From: Sipunculus nudus
Taxonomy: Eukaryota > Annelida > Sipuncula > Golfingiida > Sipunculidae
Assembly (NCBI GenBank): GCA_026874595.1
Contig: CM049308.1
Coordinates: 18,412,001-18,476,000 of the forward strand
DNA length: 64,000 nucleotides
Direction of reading: 5' to 3'
Shown one piece after another: positions 1 through 12,300 of the stretch (its first letter is position 1; the number at the start of each line of letters is the position of its first letter). A program made the translations under genes and the position numbers. The notes beneath the pieces are model-generated. The model ran no database searches, was not told where the DNA came from, and saw only the letters and a program-made list of their open reading frames with translations.

Positions 1-424
1 ATTACCTTACCCGTTGAGAAATACCACCAGCCTGCATTTGGAGGGATTCTATAGCGCCTGTTTGTTTTCGCTTGGAGTCGATTTATTTGCAATGCTTCCA
101 ACCTGGGCGTGCAAGGGCCAAACGTGCAGCCCTGCTGCCACAATTTATTTTGTTATTGTAAATATGCTTAGAGCTGACCGTGTATATATGATCATTTTCA
201 TAATTGCAAAAAGCTGCTCCTTTTTGTAGATGTTATATGCTATGAGACCCTGTACATAGGCCCCATGTAAATGACGTACTGCAATGCGCGGCATATCAAG
301 TGAGTATATATTTGACAATGGCGGAGATATTGTGGGAATTCTGATGATATTGATGCTTTACTTATCCACTGTACCTGAAACGGTAGCACATTTTTTTACT
401 CCGGCACTATATCTTTTCCAAAAA

Positions 425-545
425 TGCGTAGTCCGTATCCGTAGTCGGTATCCGGAGTGCGCATGCGTAGTCCGCAAAAATCGCTTTGAAGACCTTTTAA
501 CTGGGTCGTTTCATTTTATCCGCATGCGTAGTCCGTATCCGCACG
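425..545. repeat. GTAGTCCGTATCC-type direct repeats
   Basis: The words TGCGTAGTCCGTATCC, GTAGTCGGTATCCGG and GCATGCGTAGTCCGC recur across about 120 bases, split by a spacer near 476-515. It is an imperfect short-period repeat, more GC-rich than its surroundings. No function can be assigned. Confidence 0.7.
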
Positions 546-929
546 CTCCCGGGACGATTGAAGCGCACTACGCATACCAATCGCCTTGTCAATTTCAGGT
601 TTAGCATAGAGTTTTCCCATTCAGGCTATGCTCTATGCACAATCTATATTTCCAATTGGTATAAATGTCATTTCTGGAATGTCATATCACTCTTTCGGAA
701 ACCAAACATATTGCACTTAATGATATTCTGGGACACATGTAATGGTAACTGCTATGAAAATTCCGTGGCAACAAAAAACGTGTGATGAAAATTGTGGATT
801 TCAACCTTTTTAGTATTATCAGGTGCGGATCGCATATATGAAGGTATAATTACTTTAAATAAATTCTTGTACTATATGCAAAATCAAGTTCTGTATGTGA
901 AGGGATGCTATACAAGAATAATAAGAATA

Positions 930-930
<1 letters not shown>

Positions 931-983
<53 letters not shown>
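931..983. repeat. (TA)n microsatellite
   Basis: An uninterrupted TA run of about 53 bases. Open frames through it encode only alternating Tyr-Ile and are not genes. Confidence 0.98.
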
Positions 984-985
<2 letters not shown>

Positions 986-1269
986 TGTAATGCAATAACT
1001 GTATATTTGTGAGATATTATAATCTTGTTTATTTTTTTTATCCTTATTATAAAAAGCATCTTGACACTGACATCATAAATAAGCTTTTGGAAGCTTTTTT
1101 TATTTCATTTATATTACCATTCTGTGGAAACACTAAATGTGATGCCATCTTTATTTTTACACACAGACATTACAAATAGCGATACGGTAAATTAAATATA
1201 TTAACAACCGCCAATCCAAATAGTATAATACTTTTCATCTCTGCTTATGTACAGTATAACATTATTTAT

Positions 1270-1298
1270 AAAAAAAAAAAAAAAAAAATCCCCCCCCC
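1270..1298. repeat. A-run followed by C-run
   Basis: Nineteen A, one T, then nine C. It could be the poly(A) tail of an old retroposed copy, but no element could be recognised upstream. Confidence 0.9.
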
Positions 1299-1769
1299 AA
1301 GTGTTATTCAGTTTTAGATAAATTTTAGTTAAGTTTTATCATGATGAAATCACACTTACCCCATATTGTTAGTGACACCGGCATATATACTGTGTACCTT
1401 AGACAGATGATGCTTCGTGCTATCATTTCTGCTACGTTATTTGTAGGATTACTTGTTAAGATAGTAAAGGATTTACTATTGATCTGCAGTTTAGGCTTTA
1501 AAGGTATACATCATACGGTTACTGATATACATTTGATATTTATTAATACAAAAATGTAATTGAATGACCAACTGGCCGTCATGCGCAGGTGATGCGTTTG
1601 GATAATTCAAGAGTGTACCAATATCAAGCCTAAGGGGTCCACAATGCATGCATGATATTTTTGTAATAATAATATAGTTTGAATAATTTGTGTTCGTAAT
1701 ACATTTTCTTCCAACAGTAGTCTTGTTAATTGTGAATGGTGTATGATGTTGGTATTAATTTCATTTCAG

Positions 1770-1775
<6 letters not shown>

Positions 1776-1827
<52 letters not shown>
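1776..1827. repeat. (TA)n microsatellite
   Basis: A TA run interrupted by a single G near 1818. Confidence 0.97.
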
Positions 1828-3059
1828 TTACATCCGCCGGCACACGGGACTATGCATCCGGGGTGCCGAACCACTTTGCTGTCAGTTTAAACAAAATGTT
1901 ACAACATGCCTCTGGTGCGGTCCTGGTCTGGTATCATTTTGCTGGTGAGGTGAACATGGCTACGATGAAATGGTCTTAATGTCATAAAAGGCCGATGAAG
2001 CCGGAACAAAGTGGAAGCGTAATATGACCTATTATTTAATACTAGAATAGGTACCAAAAGGGAAAAGTCAGCTCAGTAAAACAAACTTAAAACAGGTCTG
2101 TTGCGAACCTTAGCAATGGGATATTCAAACCAAGTACCTGAGTGAAAGCACCAATTGCACATACATCACTCCTGAGATATTGGCATGTAGGTACACCACG
2201 CAGAAATGATTGTAGGTGGCGCTGCCATTCTTGTGTACAAGATGGCCATCAAAGATGTATCCATGGATATGTCAAACCATTCTTGAGTATTTGCACAGAT
2301 GCATGCACCACCCGTTTTTTATATGACAAAGCTATCTGAGATGTATGGACATGCAAAATTTCAGGCTGATATATCAAATAACTGCTTAGAAATAAGTAGG
2401 AACATTCACTGCACAAATATTACTGTAGGTGCCGCAACAGGTCTTGTGTTCGGGAAAGCTGCGCGAAACGTACAGACATGCATAATTCAATGCAGATTTA
2501 TCAAACAACTCCTGAATTACAGGCATGGATGTATACAACACAAAATTAATTGTAGGTCACATTGCCAGTCTTCTGTATGAGAAAGCCATCAAAATGTATT
2601 GTAAATTTTCAGGCAGGTACGTCAAACCACTCTTGAACTATGTGCACAGATGCATGCAACCAATAAAACAACTGTAGGTGGCCCCACCAGTTTATTTAAA
2701 ACAAAACTATTCGGGGGTACCGACATGCACAATTTCAAGCTGATATGTCAAATCACACCTGAGAAATTAGCAGGAATATACACTTTGCAAAACGATACGA
2801 TGATGCTACCTGAGATGTATAGATATGCACAATTCAGTCTTGTATATAAAATCCCTCCTGAGGAAAAAGCAGGGACATACACTGTGCGAAAATCATTGTA
2901 GTTGGCAACACCAGTCTTGTGTACGGAAAAGCCATCACAGATGCAGGCTAATACATCAAACTTTTCTTGAGGTAGGTGTACTCGAGCTGAGCCAGGCATT
3001 CGACCCCCAAGTCAACCGTAGCTATTGACGTAGCAGGTGTGGCTACTGCACTAATGCAC

Positions 3060-3312
3060 TTGGCCTGTTGTCAAATATGATATAGTTGGCAGTCTGCCAA
3101 ATCTATAAACAGATACAGACTCTAATGGTTCAACTCTTGGCCTGTTGCCAAATCTGAAATAGTAGGCAGTATACCAAAGCTATAAATAGATACAGATCCT
3201 ACTGGTTCAGCTCTTGGCTTGTTGCCAAATCTGAAATAGCTGGCAGTCTGCAAAGCTTTTTATAGATATAGACAAAATCTTGGCCTGTTACCAAATCTGT
3301 TTATACATACTG
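3060..3312 (+). repeat. Minisatellite with inverted TTGGCAG/CTGCCAA and TATAAATA
   Basis: Roughly three 80-95 base units share CTTGGCCTGTTGCCAAATCT, a partial palindrome (TTGGCAGTCTGCCAAA in good copies) and CTATAAATAGAT. The same units recur at 13480-14160. Confidence 0.75.
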
Positions 3313-3782
3313 AAAGAATTTGGCTACAATGCATTCTCAAACTGACATATTCAGAAAAATGTTTAAAGAAAATGATTAGAATAATAGCATATGCCTATTT
3401 CAGCCCTCTATTTTTATATAGGCTTATTGGCCGCATTACCAGCTTCAGCTTTCTTAAAGTCTCAATGAACCAAATCCATTCAATTTAAGGAACCCTCCCC
3501 TAGGATCATTCTTGTGAAATATTTAGGCTTGACAGTTTCACCAAAACATATTTTATAGTAGTGGCGTCAAGATGCTAAAATTACTAGTCCCCCCCCCCCT
3601 TCCGTAAAAAAAAAACGATGCAGGTGGCGCTATATGAGCATGTGACCAACATTTAGTTAAAATTTGGTGATGCTAGCTCCTGCCGTTTCTGAGATTGTAA
3701 TCTTTTATTCCTGTACAGGGGTGTAGCCAGGATTAAGAGAGGGTAGGGGCCGAAATATTTGGCAAAGGCAAATGGAGCGCGC

Positions 3783-3785
3783 GAC

Positions 3786-3831
<46 letters not shown>
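3783..3831. repeat. (CA)n-(TA)n compound microsatellite
   Basis: ACACACAC passes directly into a TA run. A G-run of about eleven bases lies nearby at 4036-4046. Confidence 0.95.
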
Positions 3832-3836
<5 letters not shown>

Positions 3837-4837
3837 CCTCACATATTTTAATTCCAATTAGCAATAGCAGTTGTACAACATGAATGAATAAAAAATATAT
3901 CATATTTACAGGATCAAACCAATGTCCCAAATCTGCGGATACAGTGACAGGAATTTCATGATTGTGTTTTAGAAGATATAATCATTAATAGACCAAGTGG
4001 AATTCCGGAAGGACGGGGAGTCCAGGATTATAAGGGGGGGGGGGGCGCACTTGGCCCTCTGCGTCCATGGCTTCGCCCCTGACTGTAACATGGCCATAAT
4101 TCACCGGACTGGAACCATTTGAACAAATTTGAGATCATCTCCTTCATCATTTTTGTGAAATATAAAAGAATTTAGCTGCATGATTTCGGAGAAGATTATC
4201 AAAAGTTTTATAGCTTTCCCCCGTAATATGTAAGTCGATGTAATTGGCCCCACAAAAATCTTAATCCCTCAATATTTAATAAACAACTGAATTTTGCTAA
4301 AATTTGGGAATGTTAATGTACCGACAACGATGACCCCGTCAAGAAAATGTAAATGCAAATGGCGCCACCATAACCTCAATTTCAAATATGAGTCTTGTCA
4401 CGGTGACCAACATCTCCATATAATTTGATAATGATAACTCCAGACGTTTCTGAAATTGTAATTTTAGTATGCTTATTTTGCCATATGACTAAGTACAGTT
4501 TCTTGTAACTCAGCCAGAAATCTACAAAAAGAACTGTTCGAACAAACTTGAGAGAGCTCATTCCTGGAATCAATTTTGTGAAATATTGAACAATGTGGCT
4601 TGACAGATTCAGAGAAGACGATTTTAAAAGGTTTTCTAGCTTTTCCCCAGTGAAATGCAAATAAATGCAGAAGCTCAATCAAATAAAGTCTGACATGTGA
4701 ATGATTCTGTCATGACATTTGGCGCAGCTATAGATTAGACGGTTCTTGGGGTAGCATGGGGTTAAAACGTACGGTCGACCGCGGACGTTGGACGGACGAC
4801 GCTGCGCCATCGCGTAAGCTTACAGTTTCGCTAAAAA

Positions 4838-5887
4838 CACAGGGGGAGGGGGGCTATTCTATGTTCTTCATCCACGGGTAAAATTCAGGTGTGTGGACAA
4901 TGTTTGAAGTTGGCAAATTGTTCCTTTGTACAGACATATTGCCTCTGTCAGACCTAAGGATAAGATGAGACCTAATATATTGGTATAAAGATTATGGCCT
5001 GTATTGTTTCTTTTAAACATTTAAACAAGTATTCTTGTGTTTTGTTAATTATGCCAGCATTTGTTTCTGGCCACATGAATAGTGTGCTTATATAATTAAA
5101 TGCCTCAATCAGCAACACTTAACACGGATTAGTACCTCATATATAAATACACCTTATACATTCTAAAAAAGTCTATAGATGTCCAGGCTGCACAAATGTC
5201 ATGTTAAAAAAAGTTAATTTGCATTTATTTTTATTTTTGTGTGTCTTTCTATACAGGTCTGTCATGCTGCCGGGAAGTGAATGAAAATGAATTCAATTGC
5301 AGTCTATACATATGATATGCATATGATTATTCGATTGAAAAATAATTGATTATGTATTGAAAATTACATTTGGATTTAACTGGTGTAACTGTATGTCCTG
5401 AAAATAATACTCTAACTGTTATGTGCTTATAGTATCTGTCTCATCAGGCCCGTTGGGTAGTCTACAGGTTGAATTTTACCGTTTCCTTCTGCTTATATTG
5501 TGAATTAAATAAATAATGATACATGTTGTTGCTTTATGCTACCATCATGCATCCAGAATTTATAAGACAGCAAAAGAGTTGATTTATAATATAGGCCTAA
5601 CATTGTAAAGTACGGGACCGAATCTGACATGATGCGGAACCACGACGGACATACATGCAGGTGTGCAAATAAAAAATCAAATTTGCCAAAAAAGATATTT
5701 GTAATCACAGAAACATATTCATCAGTTCCCTTTTTTTATGGGGTGGATGGAAACGGGACAGTAATCATGTAAAAATATACCGAGGTATGTAAAATGTATC
5801 AGAATACATCATTTTGTTTCTGCCTAAATTTAACAGATAACATGTTAAAGGCGGGATTTAATAATATCATTAGTATGACCTTTATCT
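4838..5887. other. Intergenic, nothing recognised
   Basis: AT-rich sequence without convincing exons, tandem units or terminal inverted repeats. Confidence 0.5.
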
Positions 5888-6165
5888 TCAAGCTACTTTA
5901 TGGTATCGGTGCGAAAGGGATGGATTTTGAAGAAACTCAACAGAAATATTCCAATATCATATCTCGCCTAAATTTGAATCCCGGCAAAAATCCACACATA
6001 TTCAATGAGGTCAGAGATCGCCAACCACTTTATGGTGTCACTGCTATCACTTCGCCGGAATACAATGGAATTTCATGAAACTCAATAGAAATATTAACCA
6101 ATATAATATCTCATCCAAGTTTGGTTCCCGCTAAATTGATGCATATTTAACGAGGTCAAACGTCA
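5888..6165 (+). repeat. Two tandem copies of a ~147-base unit
   Basis: GAAACTCAACAGAAATATT with the following 130 bases recurs at about +147 with scattered substitutions. The shared words include CTTTATGGTGTCACTGC and TTCGCCGGAATACAATGG. The 94-residue open frame across it simply reads the duplication and is not taken as a gene. Confidence 0.7.
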
Positions 6166-6484
6166 AAGGAAATATGACGGGCATATTACGCAACCCCTGT
6201 GGTGCTCTGAATGCCCCGTACCGGCGAGCTCTGTTGTCCTCAGACCACTTGTTCCCTCAAATGACGTCAGAGGGGAGAGTGCCGGCAATAAGGAAAACCA
6301 AACATTAATTCAGGGTTGCCTGTATATTTGTCCGATAGCTCTGATCCTTCAAGCCAGCTATTCACTTACGTTTTTTATAGATTTTATGTAAAGTTTGGCA
6401 TACTTAACGTACAAAGTTTGCAAATACAATTATTTTATATATAAGCAATTTAAAAGCAAAGAGCTTGATATGGCCCTGGTATGT

Positions 6485-6970
6485 GGTGATAATCAAATAC
6501 TAAATATATGTTTTCCGAACTAATACTGAGCACTTTTATGAAGTACATTAAAGATGTAGGGCCCTCTCATGATCAAGTATTTTATAGAAGTATCAGTATT
6601 TCAACTATGGGACATTAATATATGCGTTTAAAATAGCTACTCCACTGGGAATGTATGAAACCCTGTAAATTATAGAAAATAATGAAGCAAATGGAGATAA
6701 GCTGAAGTATAATAATACACATTCAATTTATTAACTGAAATAAATTGCTGTAAAAAATAAATTTTCCATTTTCAAATGAGCATAAAGTATATATAAGGAA
6801 AAAAAAAACATGATAGGCATAGGAGTTATATGAAAGGATATATTTGTTAAACTTTTAGCGATAATCAAATACTAAATATATGAATGCAAGACAAATACTG
6901 CATGTGCACTTTTATGGACTACATCAAAGACGCAGGAGCCTCTCATGGTCATCTAGAAAACGGGTAGAAT
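6485..6970 (+). repeat. Direct repeat pair about 370 bases apart
   Basis: GATAATCAAATACTAAATATATG, followed by a GCACTTTTATG...TACAT...CCTCTCATG block, occurs near 6489-6590 and again near 6860-6960. Confidence 0.7.
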
Positions 6971-7570
6971 GGTACGGGTGAAGTGAGGCATGGATTGAGT
7001 GGCAAGGGGAAACACTCCGAAACAGAGTGAGATGTGCAGCATATTAGCATTGATGTCTGCCACGTAAACACGATTGTAGGTGGCGCCACCTGTCATTTGA
7101 ACGAGAACGCTATCCAAGATGTATACACATGCAAACTTTCAGGCAGATAAGTCAAACCGCTAGAATTTTAACCCTAGGTAGATGAAAAGATAGACACCAC
7201 GCAAAAATTGGTTTTAGGTTTTGCCACCAAATTTGTATAAACTGTAGAGCTACGTCAGTTCTATACTCATGCAAAATTTCAGGCTGATTCGTCAAACCAG
7301 TCTTGATTTGTTGGATGTCTGCCGTGTAAACATGTTTATAGGTGGCACAACCTGTCAACTCAACATAAAATCTAACCATGATGTATCCACATGCAAAATT
7401 TCAGATGGTAAGTCAAACTACTGCCGAGAGTGATTTTCACCCTAGACAGACAAATAAGATGGACACCGTGCAAAATATTTGCAGGTGTCGCCACCAGGTT
7501 TGTATATGATAACAAGCTATGTAAGATCTATACACATGCAAAATTTCAAGCTGATACGTCAAACCAGTCC
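6958..7570 (+). repeat. Family 1 minisatellite fragment (GGTGGCGCCACC units)
   Basis: Four units are centred near 7076, 7213, 7340 and 7480. Each carries a GGTGGCGCCACC-like core followed by ACACATGCAAAATTTCAGG and GTCAAACCA. The lead-in GGGTGAAGTGAGGCATGGAT also precedes the larger array at 32.4 kb, so the fragments share ancestry. No family 1 end signature follows it. Confidence 0.75.
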
Positions 7571-7801
7571 TGAGATATTAGCATGGATGTCTGTGACAGT
7601 GTTCTTTTTTTTCGTGGTTACATGTGCGGCAAGCTACAAGGGTTAGATAGCTGATATGACACCCTGTGATATGTCTTGTATTAATATACTCATATGGGGG
7701 TGTAATCGCAAATTTGGGGAGCTAACGCTCCAATTAGTCTATCCTTAATTGATAAGGACATGATATACAACAGCTGTCAAAACTCAAAATCAGTTTGTTA
7801 A

Positions 7802-8011
7802 TTAGTGTTGTGTATGTAGAGAAAATGACTTTGATATTTCATTGATTGCAGCAGCAAGATCAAGAGGCACAGAACTTCCCTTGTGGTTTCTTTTTGTACC
7901 TTCTGATGACGTGACAGGAAGGTTCCACATTAATCTACACAGTTTAACATGATGCCCGTCTAACCTGCCAGACAAAGTTATCTCCACACCAGATGGCCAC
8001 ACACTATTCAC
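7802..8011 (-). CDS. Orphan exon-like ORF, unassigned
   Basis: Sixty-nine codons ending in TAA follow an acceptor-like TAGCAG|GTG at 8011, with an in-frame TAG just upstream. The composition looks coding: it is rich in Gly, Leu, Lys and Ser, with little low complexity. It lies downstream of the HEAT gene stop on the same strand. It could be an alternative last exon of that gene joined from a phase-0 donor, a remnant of another gene, or chance. I do not recognise the sequence. Confidence 0.28.
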   Translation of the reverse strand: MNSVWPSGVEITLSGRLDGHHVKLCRLMWNLPVTSSEGTKRNHKGSSVPLDLAAAINEISKSFSLHTQH

Positions 8012-9268
8012 CTGCTACTGCTCTCCAAGAAGTGCTCACGACAAATCCACATGAACAAGTTTAAAATTGTATTTATTAGCAAACTCATTACTTTGATACA
8101 AATATCAGCCATAAGCAGATTATTTTAAAAATAAAATTACTATGACTGTAATAAATGATAACTGCTTGAATTTAGAGGTTTCTTCATGTAATCCATTGTG
8201 TGGTAATTGGAATGCTTTTAACGATTTAGACACGAGCCGCCATAAGAAATATCATTATCTGCTAGGCCTGTGTATGTGAAATAAAAATAAGTTGTATGGA
8301 ATATTTCAATTACAACTGAACAAATACTAAAACGACAAAAACAAAAGGTCCAAAATGGTACACTTTACTAAAAATTCCAATTTAGACCAATATACTTATT
8401 TTTGAATGTATTATGTGATAGAAAAAAGAAAGACATTAAACCTGAAAACATAATGTACAAAATAATCCAAAGGATAATGTTGCTTCATAATTGATCAAAA
8501 TCTACCAGCTGCTGAGACAACTACAAGTATTTTATTCATTCTCAAATCATTCTGGGAGAAGATCAGAAGTTAAGCATAATTCCTTCAGACCACCACTTGC
8601 AGCAAGATCCCTTTTGGCCCGGAAGTGTTATTAATACAATGTTTTTTTAAGCATCTGATTTCCAATAGTCCTCACACCAAAGGCACCCACTTACTAGTAT
8701 TCTTGAGTGATGCCCCTTTGTTCAGAGAGTGACAAACCAAGCTATTTCTTGATTCATACATTCAGAATTCAAGACTTTCAAAGAATGTTAAGGATAGAAT
8801 CACAGGCTTTCACAGTAATACCACAATTTTAGCATATAAAACTGTTTGAAGTATGTCTTTTCAATATGAATTTCCTAAGAAATTCTAAGATATTTGTTTC
8901 ACAAAAAAAGTATTATATTTAACAGTTTTTCTAAGCTGAAACCAACAATAAACTTATTCATGATGATAATACTTTCTGCAAAAATTCTGAGAAAAATTAA
9001 GTAATTAAACACATCACTTGGCAGATTTGTATGGAATCAGATGTATAACTTTGCTTCACTCAAATAAATTAAGAGAATACTTTGTCACATCATGTTAAAA
9101 GCATGATATTTACAAGCCAGTCTCTTTTGCAAAACATTTGATTAGATGACTCCATTTTGTGCTAAACAAACCTCATCACTGGAAACTAGAATATTATAAA
9201 GAACAATGAGTAAGATCATCTTGGTGGAAAAGGTCAATCTAATGTCAAGGTCACCACTGGAGTCAAGG
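8012..9268 (-). other. Probable 3' UTR and downstream region of HEAT gene
   Basis: The stretch follows the stop codon on the minus strand, is AT-rich and has no long open frame. Minus-strand AATAAA words (TTTATT on the plus strand) lie at 8531-8536 and 8072-8077 and are candidate polyadenylation signals. The true end cannot be set from sequence alone. Confidence 0.4.
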
Positions 9269-9317
9269 TCACCATGGAGGCATGTGGGATATGGCTCTGT
9301 CAAGCTGTTCAATATAC
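9269..9317 (-). CDS. HEAT gene exon 17 (last), stop TGA
   Basis: The acceptor is TTCCTAG|G. The exon encodes the C-terminal residues 662-677, ending Met-Pro-Pro-Trp, with the stop at 9269-9271. The phase-2 join to exon 16 makes an Arg codon. Confidence 0.85.
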
Positions 9318-12300
9318 CTAGGAAGAAAGAACAACAAATTCAGTATTGTTTATCAATAAATCAAAGTTTACAAATTTTCTGCACACTGATAATGAAAATA
9401 TACTGACGACTATGAACATGTTGGCACAATTTATCACCAGCCTAATCTATAGAATTCATGGGATTTTTGGCTTACTTTGAATACATTATTACATATTGAT
9501 GAACTTAAGGTAAGTTCTGCTCAGAAGGGTTCTTAAAATGCCCCTCTGCCAGATGTATGTTTATCTATAAGTGGTTGGTAAACACAGAATATGCAGCAAT
9601 GTTGACAAACAGAGAAACCATGTAACTGAATTTTGTTGGTAGCAAATATGAGTAAACATATGGCTATAAACAAAAGTAAAAGCCTCTGCAGCATGGAACC
9701 TGGCCTATTTTTATCTTGGTTCAAAGAATTATTTGATATTGGATATTGGAATAGGCCCCTTTAAACAATAACAAGGACAAAATCATATTCTCACAGTTTC
9801 AGATTTTCAAAGGATGAAATCTGACATAATAAAGGTGCAGATGGATAAAGCCCTACTGAATTAAATGAACCAAAGGCATAAATGTTTAAACTATAGGAAT
9901 TTCTGGCAATCATATATTAAGTCCTTTCTTCCTGCAAATGTCATCATGAACCAAATAAATGAAATGACAGGGTCGGAACAATGTCAGTTTTTTATATCAT
10001 GATACTGTAATATCAATAGTCAATGCAGTAACTCCAGCACTTATACTCAGCACTCCAGTCATATAATGTGACATGACTCATTTGTGACATAGATTACTCT
10101 CTCAGAAAAACAGCAGAAACAAATGTAAAATTAGCTAAATAATAAATGTTTCGAATTTTTTATTATGTGTGTAATCTGTCACCTTGGATCATACAGTTCT
10201 ACTCGTCCTCTCATGATGTTTGGCCCGAGGAATTTACCGAGAGCTGCCAGACACTGCTCAGCACCGGCTGACGTGAGTGCGTTATCACAGCCCTACAACA
10301 GTATAACATAAAATAATATATCACATACAACCATGCTTACAGTATTCTAAACACCTTTAGTTAAGGAATATAATATTTTCCTAAAGGAACATGGCCTTTA
10401 GTCTACAGTCTATGTGGGAAAGTTCAACAGGATCACATAACCTCCACCTTATAACAACCACTTGATATAAAGTGAGACCTAAAGTTTATAGGGACATAAA
10501 GATATATATGGTTTGCTTCATATTCTTAAGTTTAAATCTTCTGATTTTTGTTTAACAGTATTTTGCATTTTTGTGATTTCCAAATACAGTAAACTACACA
10601 GAAAGTATCCAAATTTTTATGAATTATTTATAATGAACTGTGTATTTTTATGTAATTATTATGTATTATGGATTCTGCCCATAAACGAACTGGGTTGAGA
10701 TAATCTGTTGGTAAGTAGTTAGGGTGAGATTCCTGAAAATCCATCAAAGCCCTGGTAAGCCCACGGCACCACAAAAAGTAAACAGACAGATGGACGGACA
10801 GACTGTGGGTATACCATAATACGTCCCATCATAGATGGGCGTACCATAATAAAAAGACCATCTGACCTAAACATGACCACATGACCGAAAACTAAGTATT
10901 TTTGTTGTTTTTAAATACTTATGATATAATGTGACAAATTAAATTCATGGAGCTCTTAAGTACAAATAACTTGACCGCAGAAAATGGATAAAATTTATAT
11001 TTCTGATACTTACCAGACTATAGAAAATAGATTCCATGAAAAGTTCCAGATACATCTTGAAAGGCTTCTTCCCCAGGCCATTGGCTATCCTGGGAATCTG
11101 TAGAAGATTTAAACACAGAAGCATAACTCAGTGAGCAAACCCATGACAGATAATTCTTACAAGTTTTGCAGCTTTCACTTTTAGTGAATGATGCAAGCAT
11201 GACTGTTTTTTTCTATTTGGGATATTAATTTTTGTTGATCATTTCAATTTAAAAACATGGATTTAAAATCACGTCCATCTTCATCCATATTACCTGATTT
11301 ATTATGCCTCCACCAGGTGGCGAGAGGTATGATGCTGCGTTTGCTACCTCGGGGATTTATTGTCATCACCATATGTTAAGTAATGCAAAGACTTGCAAAA
11401 AAGGCCACTGACCAGATGTTTAGGTTGTCATAGTAACCAAACAGCAACTGATTTATAATGTTTAATGTCAATTTGGCTCAATATTATTTATCATTAAAAA
11501 ACTTATGTACAATAGTAAAATATCAGTTTCATTATTTGCTCCCTGGATGCCATCATTGCTGTGTATAAAAGTGAAGGTTGCCAAGTGGGACAGATGGTAC
11601 TAATCGAAGTAGGACCAGTTTGACAGTGGTAAATACCACTGGGACCATGTGTCAAATGCATTTTCAACTTGTCAACTCATATTAACCATATTACCCAGAG
11701 GAAGCGAATGCAGCATTACTCTTTATCCTCAGTTTGTCTGTCAGCAAATTTCATCAGAATGTATTGAACAGATTTTGTTGAAATTACATGGTGGGTTCAG
11801 AAAACACTCAAGGAAGAATCCATTTAAACTTTTAAGTAATTTGGATCACCAAAAAAAATTGAATTCAAAGGATTCCGTCCTACTGTTACAGCTCTTTCAT
11901 CATAAAAGAGGTATTAATCGGTATTAGTGGATGGCTTTGTACTAGAGGTGGCCTGGGATGGGGTTGGTGAACTGTGACAGTTGTGTAGAACTGCATAGAA
12001 CGTTCTATGAGGATTATAACAGACATGTCTACCAGGCCTTCATTTATATCATAAACAGGCTTGAAAGTAAAACCTACACCTTTTCCTTTTTGGTGATCCT
12101 AGCTTCTGCCAGTTTCAAGATAGTATTGGTAAACGTACAGACAACGGATGATGCATGACGGAAGATGCCACACCATTGCATAAGCTCACAGGTTTGCTAA
12201 AAAGATATGTTCTGCCACATCTCTTCAAAGGTGGCACAGGATACTGACTCCATGTTACTATGGCCAGTGTTTTAAAATAAATAAATCAATACCAACCCAT

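Larger units (their letters stand above)
1..2102. other. Left-edge intergenic stretch, no gene seen
   Basis: No exon with convincing splice sites or coding bias was seen on either strand. The short open frames here run through TA repeats or low-complexity DNA. The stretch contains a GTAGTCC-rich patch and three simple repeats listed separately. Confidence 0.6.
2103..4837 (+). mobile_element. Composite repeat family 1, copy 1
   Basis: It begins with TTGCGAACCTTAGC and ends with the family signature resembling GCTCACAGGTTCGCTAAAAA (here GCTTACAGTTTCGCTAAAAA, 4818-4837). In order it holds units centred on GGTGGCGCCACC-like words (about 2210-2960), then TTGGCAG/CTGCCAA units with TATAAATA (3060-3312). 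After these comes a body with the phrases AACTCAGCC, GAACCATTTGAACAAA and TGAAATATTGAACAAT (4081-4640), then the end signature. The same order occurs at 12939-17275 and 32237-35030. No transposase frame is visible, so it is probably non-autonomous. The transposon class is unknown. Confidence 0.6.
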
